The position numbers and the translations under genes were made by a program. This document shows positions 1-5,810 of a DNA stretch of 8,011 nucleotides, piece after piece. This DNA is from Candidatus Omnitrophota bacterium. GTDB lineage: Bacteria; Omnitrophota; Gorgyraeia; Kaelpiales; Kaelpiaceae. Where the stretch lies: NCBI GenBank assembly GCA_028717465.1, contig JAQUNS010000025.1, positions 1 through 8,011 on the forward strand. The letters are read 5' to 3'. Numbering within the stretch: the first letter of the stretch is position 1; every line of letters begins with the position of its first letter. The notes beneath the pieces were generated by a model. The model saw only the letters and a program-made list of their open reading frames with translations, ran no database searches and was not told the DNA's origin.

Positions 1-211
1 AATATTTCCAGATAAGCCGGTGACAAAAAAACCGCTTGAGACCAGAATGGGCAAAGGCAAGGGTACCGTAGAATACTGGGTCGCTGTTGTTAAAAGAGGT
101 AGAGTTATGTTTGAACTGGAAGGCGTACCGGAGGATCTTGCCCGTTATTCTTTTAAGTTAGCATCTGATAAGTTGCCGATAGCATGTAAATTTGTGAAGA
201 GAGAGGCATAA
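1..211 (+). CDS. rplP: Large-subunit ribosomal protein L16 (uL16), C-terminal part
   Basis: This is the C-terminal half of ribosomal protein L16, a 50S protein that helps form the A-site region near the peptidyltransferase centre. The reading frame is open from base 2 ([17 protein letters not shown]) and closes with TAA at 209-211, giving about 69 residues. The family is usually about 135-145 residues, so roughly half lies upstream of the window. The signature stretch [19 protein letters not shown] is intact, followed by a typical end ([19 protein letters not shown]). The GTG at base 20 is an internal valine and not a start, because the frame continues upstream with L16-like sequence. The stop overlaps the rpmC start by one base (TAATG). 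Identity is certain; only the 5' end is missing. Confidence 0.97.
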   Translation, partial: IFPDKPVTKKPLETRMGKGKGTVEYWVAVVKRGRVMFELEGVPEDLARYSFKLASDKLPIACKFVKREA

Positions 212-411
212 TGAAAACTAAAGATTTAAGAAACCTGACTGATTCAGAGTTGAATTTAAAGCTCCAGGAGTGCTATAAACGCCTTCTTAACTTTCGTTCC
301 GAGATTAAGGTTGGCAGATTGCAGAAGCCCCATGAAATAAATATATGCCGTCGAGATATTGCAAAAATAAATACCGTTCTTAACGAGAGAAAAAAAGAGG
401 TTGCGCGATGA
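211..411 (+). CDS. rpmC: Large-subunit ribosomal protein L29 (uL29)
   Basis: L29 is a small helical-hairpin 50S protein located near the polypeptide exit tunnel, where nascent-chain factors dock. The product is 66 residues, normal for the family. The N-terminus ([18 protein letters not shown]) and the later helix with the family-like pattern [15 protein letters not shown] match the two long helices. ATG at 211 is preceded by the purine-rich AGAGAGG at 200-206. The start overlaps the rplP stop by one base and the stop overlaps the rpsQ start as ATGA (408-411), so translation is probably coupled on both sides. The middle is slightly unusual in having a cysteine in ECYKRLLNF, where many homologues have a hydrophobic or basic residue. 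The gene assignment rests on both sequence and position. Confidence 0.95.
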   Translation: MKTKDLRNLTDSELNLKLQECYKRLLNFRSEIKVGRLQKPHEINICRRDIAKINTVLNERKKEVAR

Positions 412-656
412 AAACGAGAGGAAAGAGGAAAGAGCTTGTCGGCTTAGTTGTGTCAGACAAAATGGATAAGACTATTGTAGTAAGCGTAGAGAGAATCAGC
501 AAGCACCCGCTTTACCAGAAAAGAATGAGGCTTTATAGAAAATTTAAAGTCCATGATCAGAATAACGAAGCCAAAGAAGGCCAGAGGGTAAGAATAATGG
601 AAACCAGGCCTCTCTCTAAAGATAAAAGATGGCGCCTGGTTGAGGTAATAAAATGA
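408..656 (+). CDS. rpsQ: Small-subunit ribosomal protein S17 (uS17)
   Basis: S17 is a primary 16S rRNA-binding protein of the 30S body with an OB-fold. The product is 82 residues, typical of the bacterial short form. Visible family hallmarks are the opening [20 protein letters not shown] (residues about 7-26), then [20 protein letters not shown], the HD turn at 49-50, and the end [18 protein letters not shown]. The ATG at 408 lies inside the rpmC stop (ATGA), with AGAGG at 396-400 as a ribosome binding site. The stop in turn forms an ATGA overlap with rplN at 653-656. Nothing is truncated or odd. Confidence 0.97.
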   Translation: MKTRGKRKELVGLVVSDKMDKTIVVSVERISKHPLYQKRMRLYRKFKVHDQNNEAKEGQRVRIMETRPLSKDKRWRLVEVIK

Positions 657-1021
657 TACAGATGAGGTCTATTTTAGATGTGGCTGATAACACCGGAGCC
701 AAAAAGGTCGGCTGCATAAAGGTCGTAGGCCGCTCCAATAAAAGGTACGCTGAGATAGGGGATGTTATTACAGGCAGCGTTAAAGAGGCGGTTCCGGATG
801 GAGTCGTAAAAAAAGGCGAAGTTGTCAAGGCTGTTATTGTCAGGACACATTTCCCTATTAGAAGATATGATGGCTCGATATTAAGATTTGATAATAATGC
901 CGTAGTTATAATTGATAACCAGGGCAATCCCAGAGGAACACGTGTTTTTGGTCCGGTTGCCAGAGAGTTGAGAGATAAAAACTATATGAAGATAATCTCT
1001 CTGGCTCCAGAGGTGCTGTAA
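653..1021 (+). CDS. rplN: Large-subunit ribosomal protein L14 (uL14)
   Basis: L14 sits at the subunit interface of the 50S, where it contributes to intersubunit contacts; in bacteria it is also the docking site of the silencing factor RsfS. The 122-residue product is exactly the usual length. Hallmarks are [18 protein letters not shown] at 9-26, [16 protein letters not shown] at 35-50, [14 protein letters not shown] at 52-65, then [16 protein letters not shown] and [17 protein letters not shown], ending SLAPEVL. The start overlaps rpsQ by four bases and GAGG at 642-645 serves as ribosome binding site. The N-terminus reads MIQMRSIL where many homologues have MIQxxTxL, a minor variation. Ten bases separate the stop from rplX. 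Confidence 0.98.
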   Translation: MIQMRSILDVADNTGAKKVGCIKVVGRSNKRYAEIGDVITGSVKEAVPDGVVKKGEVVKAVIVRTHFPIRRYDGSILRFDNNAVVIIDNQGNPRGTRVFGPVARELRDKNYMKIISLAPEVL

Positions 1022-1031
1022 GGAGATATAG

Positions 1032-1340
1032 ATGAAAATCAAGAAGGGCGATCTGGTAGAGGTTATAGCAGGTAAAGATAAGGGTAAAAGAGGCAAGGTT
1101 CTTAGGGTATACCCCGATACGAACAGGCTTCTTGTCCAGAGCGTAAATGTTTCCAAAAGACATATGAGGCAAAAGTCTCAAGATACCCAGGGCGGCATAG
1201 TTGACCTGGAAGCTCCTTTAAGCATATCCAACGTTCTTATAGTATGCGGCAAATGTTCCAGAAGCGTACGTACAGGATTTAAAATATTAGAGGACGGCAC
1301 TAAAATGAGAATATGCACAAAATGCAAAGAGGCTGTTTGA
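1032..1340 (+). CDS. rplX: Large-subunit ribosomal protein L24 (uL24) with C-terminal CxxC...CxxC
   Basis: L24 is an assembly initiator of the 50S that binds 23S rRNA near the exit tunnel. The product has 102 residues, in the normal range. Residues 4-32 form the KOW motif ([20 protein letters not shown]). A basic segment with [10 protein letters not shown] follows, then [18 protein letters not shown]. The C-terminal segment carries two CxxC pairs, C72/C75 (CGKC) and C95/C98 (CTKC), arranged like a four-cysteine zinc ribbon, as in many but not all bacterial L24 proteins. Zinc binding is inferred from this pattern. ATG 1032 is preceded by AGGAGA at 1021-1026, a good ribosome binding site. The stop TGA (1338-1340) is one base before the rplE ATG. 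Confidence 0.97.
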   Translation: MKIKKGDLVEVIAGKDKGKRGKVLRVYPDTNRLLVQSVNVSKRHMRQKSQDTQGGIVDLEAPLSISNVLIVCGKCSRSVRTGFKILEDGTKMRICTKCKEAV

Positions 1341-1341
1341 T

Positions 1342-1890
1342 ATGAAATCAAGGCTATACATCCAATATAAAGAAAAAGTTGTCCCTCAGCTAAAAGAGAA
1401 ATTTGGTTACAAAAATATACATCAGGTGCCCTGCCTTAAAAAGATAGTAATTAATATGGGCATAGGAGAAGGTTCTGCTAATTTAGAAGTTTTGGAGAAA
1501 GCCATGGAGGAGCTCGCTTTTATAGCCGGCCAGAAACCTTCTATACGCAGAGCTAAGAAATCGATAGCAAATTTTAAGATAAGAAAGGGCATGCCCGTAG
1601 GTTGTAAAGTTACTTTGCGCAGGGATACTATGTATGAGTTTTTAGACAGGCTTGTAAATATAGCTCTGCCTAGAGTAAGGGATTTTCAGGGCATAGTAGA
1701 CAGTAAGGGTTTTGATACCAGAGGCAATTATACTCTGGGCTTAAGCGAGCAGACCATATTCCCGGAGATTAATCTGGATAAAATAAAACAGGTTCAGGGT
1801 ATGGATATCAGTTTTGTTACCACTGCCCATACTCGCGATGAAGTATACGAACTGCTTAAGTTGTTCGGTTTCCCGTTCAGGAGGAAGTAA
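1342..1890 (+). CDS. rplE: Large-subunit ribosomal protein L5 (uL5)
   Basis: L5 binds 5S rRNA and contacts the P-site tRNA in the central protuberance of the 50S. The product is 182 residues, close to the usual 179-185. Family markers are [13 protein letters not shown] at 33-45, the [22 protein letters not shown] region at 64-87, then [26 protein letters not shown] at 90-115 and [16 protein letters not shown] at 128-143. The ending [12 protein letters not shown] is typical. The junction with rplX reads TGATATG, a one-base gap, with AGAGG at 1328-1332. The end of the gene contains AGGAGG (1879-1884), which is the ribosome binding site of the next gene; the stop TAA abuts that gene's ATG directly. 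Confidence 0.98.
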   Translation: MKSRLYIQYKEKVVPQLKEKFGYKNIHQVPCLKKIVINMGIGEGSANLEVLEKAMEELAFIAGQKPSIRRAKKSIANFKIRKGMPVGCKVTLRRDTMYEFLDRLVNIALPRVRDFQGIVDSKGFDTRGNYTLGLSEQTIFPEINLDKIKQVQGMDISFVTTAHTRDEVYELLKLFGFPFRRK

Positions 1891-2076
1891 ATGGCAAAGA
1901 AGTCTCAAGTGATAAGACAAAAGAGAAAGAGCAAATTTTCCGTAAGGGCTTATAACAGATGCCAAATTTGCGGCAGAAGGCATGGCTACATGAGAAGATT
2001 CGGTTTATGCCGGATATGTTTTAGAGAAAAAGCACTTAGGGGAGAATTGCCTGGAGTAACTAAGGCTAGCTGGTAG
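1891..2076 (+). CDS. rpsZ: Small-subunit ribosomal protein S14, zinc-binding type Z (uS14)
   Basis: S14 is a late-assembling 30S head protein. The 61-residue product is the short zinc-binding form, not the roughly 100-residue zinc-free form. Four cysteines, C24, C27, C40 and C43, form the CxxC-x12-CxxC zinc site ([20 protein letters not shown]), and the end PGVTKASW is the family standard. The ATG abuts the rplE stop with no spacer, and a strong AGGAGG (1879-1884) lies six bases upstream. The stop TAG (2074-2076) is merged with the AGAGGAG that precedes a small ORF. It could also be called rpsN; the type Z name follows from length and cysteines. Confidence 0.97.
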   Translation: MAKKSQVIRQKRKSKFSVRAYNRCQICGRRHGYMRRFGLCRICFREKALRGELPGVTKASW

Positions 2077-2192
2077 AGGAGTTGTTTAATGAAATTGTTA
2101 TTAAAAAATTTAGTTAAGAGCAAAGGTTCAGAAATTGCAAGTTGGCAAGCTATCTGTTCTTTAATCTTTGGGCAAAAGAGGTGTTTAATATG
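2075..2192 (+). repeat. Near-repeat of an initiation sequence flanking the rpsZ-rpsH spacer
   Basis: AGAGG followed by TGTTTAAT occurs twice: at 2075-2090 as AGAGG-agt-TGTTTAAT, then G completing the small-ORF ATG, and at 2177-2189 as AGAGG-TGTTTAAT followed by the rpsH ATG. The two copies are identical over 13 bases, apart from three extra bases in the first, and lie 102 bases apart. Each has a ribosome binding site and a start codon. The pattern suggests a local duplication or an insertion flanked by duplicated sequence. Convergence of two AT-rich ribosome binding sites is an alternative explanation. Confidence 0.5.
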
Positions 2193-2193
2193 A
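2089..2193 (+). CDS. Possible 34-residue small ORF between rpsZ and rpsH, unknown function
   Basis: I do not recognise this product. It is an ATG-started frame of 34 codons plus TGA: M-K-L-L-L-K-N-L-V-K-S-K-G-S-E-I-A-S-W-Q, then A-I-C-S-L-I-F-G-Q-K-R-C-L-I. In its favour, AGAGGAG at 2075-2081 sits seven bases before the ATG, which is as good a ribosome binding site as any here. Its stop also overlaps the rpsH start as ATGA (2190-2193), the same coupling used at rpmC/rpsQ, rpsQ/rplN and secY/adk. Against it, the frame is very short, has no known domain, and five of its six leucine codons read so far are TTA/TTG, in a locally AT-rich stretch. It could be a translated leader peptide that couples rpsZ to rpsH, a true micropeptide, or chance. 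A short cationic N-terminus is visible, with no convincing membrane helix. Confidence 0.35.
   Translation: MKLLLKNLVKSKGSEIASWQAICSLIFGQKRCLI
2121..2170 (+). other. Possible imperfect RNA hairpin upstream of rpsH
   Basis: Bases 2121-2128 can pair with 2163-2170 (CAAAGGTT with AATCTTTG, including one G-U). After a small internal loop, 2130-2133 (AGAA) can pair with 2157-2160 (TTCT), and an inner TTGC/GCAA (2135-2138 with 2145-2148) can close a six-base loop. The structure is interrupted and AT-rich, lacks a U-tract, and is not a terminator. It could be a regulatory element in front of rpsH or only chance pairing; no folding energy was computed. Confidence 0.25.
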
Positions 2194-2588
2194 GCGTAAC
2201 AGATCCTTTAGCAGATGCTTTTGTAAAAATAAAGAATGGCTATGGTTCTAACAAAGACCATGTTGACATAAAATCTTCCAAGCTTCTGCTCAAGATTACC
2301 GATATTCTGAAGGCCAGGGGTTTTATCAAAGATTATAAAAAAATAGAAGACAGTAAGCAGGGCATTATCCGGGTCTATCTTAAGTATCTGAATAAAAATA
2401 AGCCGGCGTTAAATAAGATTGATAGAGTATCTAAGCCGGGTTGCAGAATATATGCTAAAAAAGATAATATTCCGCAGGTGTTAAACGGCATGGGGATAGC
2501 TATATTGACTACTTCAGGCGGTATTATGAGCGATTACGATGCCAGAAGGAATAAATTAGGCGGAGAGGTTATCTGCTACGTATATTGA
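2190..2588 (+). CDS. rpsH: Small-subunit ribosomal protein S8 (uS8)
   Basis: S8 binds 16S rRNA helix 21 in the 30S platform and, in E. coli, is the translational repressor of the spc operon. I take ATG 2190 as the start. The product is then 132 residues with the standard opening SVTDPLADAFVKIKNG, and AAGAGG (2176-2181) lies eight bases upstream. A TTG at 2142 in frame would add 16 residues with no counterpart in S8, so I reject it. The rRNA-contacting C-terminal part reads GMGIAILTTSGGIMSD (101-116) and ends GGEVICYVY. The usual STS at this loop is TTS here, a mild substitution. The stop is followed by nine bases to rplF. The long spacer in front of this gene is unusual for this operon. Confidence 0.97.
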   Translation: MSVTDPLADAFVKIKNGYGSNKDHVDIKSSKLLLKITDILKARGFIKDYKKIEDSKQGIIRVYLKYLNKNKPALNKIDRVSKPGCRIYAKKDNIPQVLNGMGIAILTTSGGIMSDYDARRNKLGGEVICYVY

Positions 2589-2597
2589 GGTGGAAAT

Positions 2598-3137
2598 ATG
2601 TCTCGTATAGGTAAAAAACCGGTTAGTTTTGGGTCTGGCGTAAAGGTAAAAACAGAAAACGGGGCTGTTTATGTAGAAGGTTCCAAAGGCAAGCTTAATT
2701 TTGTTTTACCTGAAGGCATAAAAGTAGATTGTGCCGACAAAAGCATTGTTGTCACAAGAGATAGCGAGGATAAAAAGTTTAGAGCCTTACATGGGCTTAC
2801 TCGTGCCATTATTAATAATATGGTAATCGGCGTATCGCGTGGCTTTGAAAAAGAGCTTGAGATAGTAGGAGTGGGATATAAGGCTCAAGTTCAAGGAAAG
2901 AAGCTAAGCCTGCAAATCGGCAGGTCTCATCCTGTGGAATACCCTATACCGCAGGGTATTACTATAGAGACTCCTAAGCCGACAAGCCTGGTTATTAAGG
3001 GGTGCGACAAGCAGTTTGTAGGTGAGGTTGCTGCTGAAATCAGGGCCTATTATCCTCCGGAGCCTTATAAAGGCAAAGGCATAAGATATAAAGGCGAATA
3101 CGTAAGAAAGAAAGCTGGTAAGACAGGAGCTAAATAA
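2598..3137 (+). CDS. rplF: Large-subunit ribosomal protein L6 (uL6)
   Basis: L6 lies at the base of the L7/L12 stalk next to the sarcin-ricin loop, near the elongation-factor site of the 50S. The product has 179 residues, the expected length, and consists of two related alpha/beta domains. The opening is MSRIGKKPV. The first domain runs to about residue 80 and includes [10 protein letters not shown] (24-33) and [21 protein letters not shown] (63-83). The second begins at [20 protein letters not shown] (86-105). The C-terminal signature [15 protein letters not shown] (153-167) and VRKKAGK are intact. GAGGTGG at 2587-2593 is the ribosome binding site, overlapping the rpsH stop. The rplR start follows the stop after one base. 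Confidence 0.98.
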   Translation: MSRIGKKPVSFGSGVKVKTENGAVYVEGSKGKLNFVLPEGIKVDCADKSIVVTRDSEDKKFRALHGLTRAIINNMVIGVSRGFEKELEIVGVGYKAQVQGKKLSLQIGRSHPVEYPIPQGITIETPKPTSLVIKGCDKQFVGEVAAEIRAYYPPEPYKGKGIRYKGEYVRKKAGKTGAK

Positions 3138-3138
3138 G

Positions 3139-3516
3139 ATGGATATCAAGACTCTTGTAAAAAAGAAGAAGATTGCCCGGATAAGGCGCCACAAGAGGAT
3201 TCGCAGAAAAATATGCGGGACTGCCCAGCAGCCCAGGCTGTCAATATATATAAGCTTAAAGTATATCTATGTCCAGCTGATAGATGATGTCTCTGCAAAA
3301 ACAGTTGCGGCTGCTTCATCTTTAGATCCGGAGATAAAAAGCAAACTGAAATCGACCGGCAGTTTAGAAGCAGCAAAGGCAGCCGGGGTTTTGATTGCTC
3401 AGAAGGCCAAAAATTCTGGTTTAAAAAAAATTGTATTTGATCGCAGCGGATATAAATATCACGGTAAGGTGAAAGCTTTAGCCGATGCGGCAAGAGAAGC
3501 AGGGTTAGAATTTTAA
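3139..3516 (+). CDS. rplR: Large-subunit ribosomal protein L18 (uL18)
   Basis: L18 binds 5S rRNA with L5 and helps dock it in the central protuberance. The product has 125 residues with a strongly basic N-terminal arm ([17 protein letters not shown], 8-24), as the family requires. Next comes the core [19 protein letters not shown] (32-50). The C-terminal signature [20 protein letters not shown] (100-119) and the ending EAGLEF are standard. The usual F-R-S-N at the start of the core is replaced by Y-I-S-L, and the glycine of DRGGY is serine; both look like lineage variation. AGGAG at 3125-3129 lies nine bases upstream. The stop is followed by 12 bases that, with the stop itself, contain the rpsE ribosome binding site. 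Confidence 0.97.
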   Translation: MDIKTLVKKKKIARIRRHKRIRRKICGTAQQPRLSIYISLKYIYVQLIDDVSAKTVAAASSLDPEIKSKLKSTGSLEAAKAAGVLIAQKAKNSGLKKIVFDRSGYKYHGKVKALADAAREAGLEF

Positions 3517-3523
3517 AGGAGGT
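3515..3523 (+). promoter_or_regulatory. Full Shine-Dalgarno sequence deciding the rpsE GTG start
   Basis: AAAGGAGGT matches the anti-Shine-Dalgarno core completely. It overlaps the TAA stop of rplR and lies about five bases before the GTG at 3529. It is the strongest ribosome binding site in the window together with that of rpsM, and it supports the non-ATG start of rpsE. Confidence 0.8.
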
Positions 3524-3528
3524 ATAAG

Positions 3529-4029
3529 GTGCCTGAGAGTCAGGATAATCTATTATTAGAAAAAGTCATAGCTATAAATCGAGTGACTAAAACCAACAAA
3601 GGCGGCAAGACGCTCTCTTTTAATGCTCTTGTCACAATAGGCAACGGCAATGGCCGGGTTGGCATAGGGCTTGGTAAAGCCCTGGAAGTTGCTGATGCCA
3701 TAAAAAAAGGCATAAAGTATGCCGGCAAAAACATGATAGATATTACCCGTGCTAATAATACAATACCTTATGAAGTAAAGGGCATTTTCGGGGCTTCCAA
3801 GGTTGTTTTAAAGCCTGCTTCAGCCGGTACCGGAGTTATTGCCGGAGGCGTAGTGAGGGCGATATGTGAAATGGCGGGCATCAAGGATATTCTGACCAAA
3901 TCTTTAGGCTCTACTAATGCGATAAATCTGGCTAAAGCGACCATAGACGGTTTTATGCAGTTAAAGCCGGCGTCCGAGCCTGAAATTGCTGGGCAAGACC
4001 AGGGAGACGATAAAGATGCAGCTGAATGA
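3529..4029 (+). CDS. rpsE: Small-subunit ribosomal protein S5 (uS5)
   Basis: S5 shapes the 30S decoding region and the mRNA entry site; mutations in its loop confer ram or spectinomycin-resistance phenotypes in model species. The start is GTG 3529, supported by AAAGGAGGT at 3515-3523. The 166-residue product begins with the double-stranded RNA-binding-like domain, LEKVIAINRVTKTNKGGKTL (10-29), then FNALVTIGNGNGRVGIGLGKA (31-51). The C-terminal domain includes ASAGTGVIAGGVVRAICEMAG (97-117) and KSLGSTNAINLAKATIDG (124-141). An acidic tail (about 149-166, with D/E/Q residues) follows. The last 14 bases overlap the rplO start. No rpmD (L30) gene lies between this gene and rplO, although it is the usual neighbour in many bacteria. 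Confidence 0.97.
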   Translation: MPESQDNLLLEKVIAINRVTKTNKGGKTLSFNALVTIGNGNGRVGIGLGKALEVADAIKKGIKYAGKNMIDITRANNTIPYEVKGIFGASKVVLKPASAGTGVIAGGVVRAICEMAGIKDILTKSLGSTNAINLAKATIDGFMQLKPASEPEIAGQDQGDDKDAAE

Positions 4030-4465
4030 GCTAAGAACTCCTAAAGGGAGCAGAAAGACAAAGAGAAGAGTAGGCAGGGGTGTCGGTTCCGGACGAGGAA
4101 AGACTTGTGCCAGAGGTATGGGTGGACAGAAAAAAAGAAAGAGCCCCGGTATCCAGCCTTATTTTGAAGGCGGGCAGATGCCTCTAATCAGAAGGATTCC
4201 CAAGAGAGGTTTTAACAACAGGAGATTTCAGGATCTGCATCAGATTGTCAATATCTCTGATTTGAACAGCATAAAAGATACTATCGATATTACGCCTGAA
4301 ATTTTAAAAAACAATGGGTTGATAAGGTATAAAAACAAGCCGGTTAAGATTTTAGGCAGCGGCGAATTAAGCCTAAAGTTAAATATTACGGCTCATGCTT
4401 TTAGTAAGTCGGCAAAAGAAAAGATAGAATCTCAGGGAGGGAAAGCCTCTCTAATAGGCAAGTAA
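4016..4465 (+). CDS. rplO: Large-subunit ribosomal protein L15 (uL15)
   Basis: L15 is a 50S assembly protein whose long, flexible, glycine- and arginine-rich N-terminal part threads into 23S rRNA. I choose ATG 4016, because the protein then begins MQLNELRTPKGSRK, the family's standard opening, with AGGGAGA at 4001-4007 in front. An in-frame TTG at 3986 would add ten unrelated residues. The 149-residue product has the basic glycine-rich arm RRVGRGVGSGRGKTCARG (17-34), the signature FEGGQMPLIRRIPKRGF (50-66), and a C-terminal domain with VKILGSGELSLKLNITAHAF. The gene starts inside the end of rpsE (14-base overlap in another frame). Its stop lies one base before secY. Confidence 0.96.
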   Translation: MQLNELRTPKGSRKTKRRVGRGVGSGRGKTCARGMGGQKKRKSPGIQPYFEGGQMPLIRRIPKRGFNNRRFQDLHQIVNISDLNSIKDTIDITPEILKNNGLIRYKNKPVKILGSGELSLKLNITAHAFSKSAKEKIESQGGKASLIGK

Positions 4466-4466
4466 A

Positions 4467-5810
4467 ATGTTAAAAGGATTGATAAATATCTTTAAAATCA
4501 AGGATTTAAGGCGTAAGATTTTAATTACACTGGGCCTTATCGCTGTATACAGGACAGGGTCTTTTATCCCAACCCCCGGAATCAGCGGCCAGGCTTTAGC
4601 CGAGTTTTTTAGGAATCTAGCTGATGCGCCAGGAGGAACGCTTTTCGGAATGATCAATATGTTCAGCGGCGGCGCTATGGAAAGATTGACGATATTTGCT
4701 TTAGGCATTATGCCTTATATCTCGGCCTCCATTATTCTGCAGGTGTTAACTCCGGTTATTCCCGCTTTAGAGAGGATTGCCCATGCTGAAAACGGCAGGG
4801 AAAAAATTAATCAGTATACCCGCTATTTTACCGTTATTATCACTATTTTCCAGGCGTTTTTTATAAGTCTCTGGCTTGAGAATCCGGATTCTTTCCAAGG
4901 CTACCAGGTGGTTTTTAATCCGGGCTGGGGTTTCAGGCTGACAGCCGTTTTGACTTTGCTTACAGGCACTATGTTTATAGTCTGGCTGGGCGAGCAGATA
5001 ACAGAGTCCGGCATAGGAAACGGCATATCTTTGATAATTACTGTCGGTATAATTTCGAGTATTCCGGCTGCAATTGTGCAGTTATATACGCTTGTAGATC
5101 CTTTTTCACCCTCAGGAGGGCAGATCAATCCTTTTACTCTTATAATAATGGCGGTCATGCTTGTTCTTGTGGTAGTTGCCGTTGTTTTAATAACTCAAGG
5201 GCAAAGAAAGATACCTGTGCAGTATGCCAGGCGCGTTATAGGCCGGCGTGTTTACGGAGGCCAGAGCACATATATCCCTTTGAGAATAAACCAGGCCGGA
5301 GTAATACCTATTATATTTGCCCAATCCGTTCTGATGTTTCCGGCTACGATCGGGGGGTTCTTTCATAATGATGTAGTTAATAAAATAGTTGCGCTGTTTA
5401 CCAGCCAGAATGTGCCTTACTATATCATTTATAGCGGGTTGATTATATTTTTCAGCTATTTCTATACGGCCCTGGTATTTAACCCCAAAGATGTCTCTGA
5501 AAACATGAAAAAGTACGGCGGTTTTATCCCCGGAGTAAGGCCCGGTACCAATACTTCTGAATTTTTAGATAAAATTATGACCAGAATAATACTGCCCGGT
5601 GCGATATTTTTGGCTGTTATTGCGATACTTCCTTCGATTGTTTCTGCGATAATGCGGATACCTTTTCTTGTTGCCAGTTTCTTTGGCGGAACAGGCCTAT
5701 TGATTATAGTCGGAGTTTTGCTTGATACCGAAAGGCAGCTGGAATCACAGCTTTTGATGAGGCAGTACGACGGCTTTATGAGAAAAGGAAGGATTAGAGG
5801 CAGAAGATGA
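4467..5810 (+). CDS. secY: Protein translocase channel subunit SecY
   Basis: SecY is the inner-membrane channel that, with SecE and SecG, moves secretory proteins out and inserts membrane proteins. The product has 447 residues, a normal length, and ten hydrophobic segments at roughly 18-36, 72-95, 117-136, 157-176, 183-205, 222-243, 273-297, 316-338, 373-395 and 398-420. Family landmarks include YRTGSFIPTPGI (28-39), the first-loop plug region around 56-70 (LFGMINMFSGG), the INQYTRY motif (114-120), GNGISLII (184-191), QRKIPVQYARR (246-256), the cytosolic loop FNPKDVSENMKKYGGFIPG (338-356) that contacts SecA or the ribosome, and GGTGLLIIVGVLLDT (407-421). There is no strong Shine-Dalgarno; with a one-base gap after rplO, coupling is likely. 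Its stop overlaps adk as ATGA. Confidence 0.98.
   Translation: MLKGLINIFKIKDLRRKILITLGLIAVYRTGSFIPTPGISGQALAEFFRNLADAPGGTLFGMINMFSGGAMERLTIFALGIMPYISASIILQVLTPVIPALERIAHAENGREKINQYTRYFTVIITIFQAFFISLWLENPDSFQGYQVVFNPGWGFRLTAVLTLLTGTMFIVWLGEQITESGIGNGISLIITVGIISSIPAAIVQLYTLVDPFSPSGGQINPFTLIIMAVMLVLVVVAVVLITQGQRKIPVQYARRVIGRRVYGGQSTYIPLRINQAGVIPIIFAQSVLMFPATIGGFFHNDVVNKIVALFTSQNVPYYIIYSGLIIFFSYFYTALVFNPKDVSENMKKYGGFIPGVRPGTNTSEFLDKIMTRIILPGAIFLAVIAILPSIVSAIMRIPFLVASFFGGTGLLIIVGVLLDTERQLESQLLMRQYDGFMRKGRIRGRR

Noticed and set aside
616..1181. Three overlapping minus-strand open frames across rplN and rplX
   Set aside because: They lie antisense to certain ribosomal genes, resemble no known family, are leucine- and serine-rich as expected from reverse-strand reading, and have no separate ribosome binding site. 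I judge them shadows.
2144..2150. GGCAAGC, identical to a piece of E. coli 16S helix 21, the S8 binding site
   Set aside because: The match is only seven bases. The conserved S8-binding core (the unpaired adenines and bulge) is not reproduced on either strand of the possible stem, so it is likely coincidence.
2142..2192. TTG start that would extend S8 by 16 residues
   Set aside because: The added residues have no S8 counterpart. ATG 2190 gives the usual length and has a good ribosome binding site.
3986..4018. TTG start that would extend L15 by ten residues
   Set aside because: L15 begins with MQLNELR-type sequence at 4016, and AGGGAGA is placed for that ATG.
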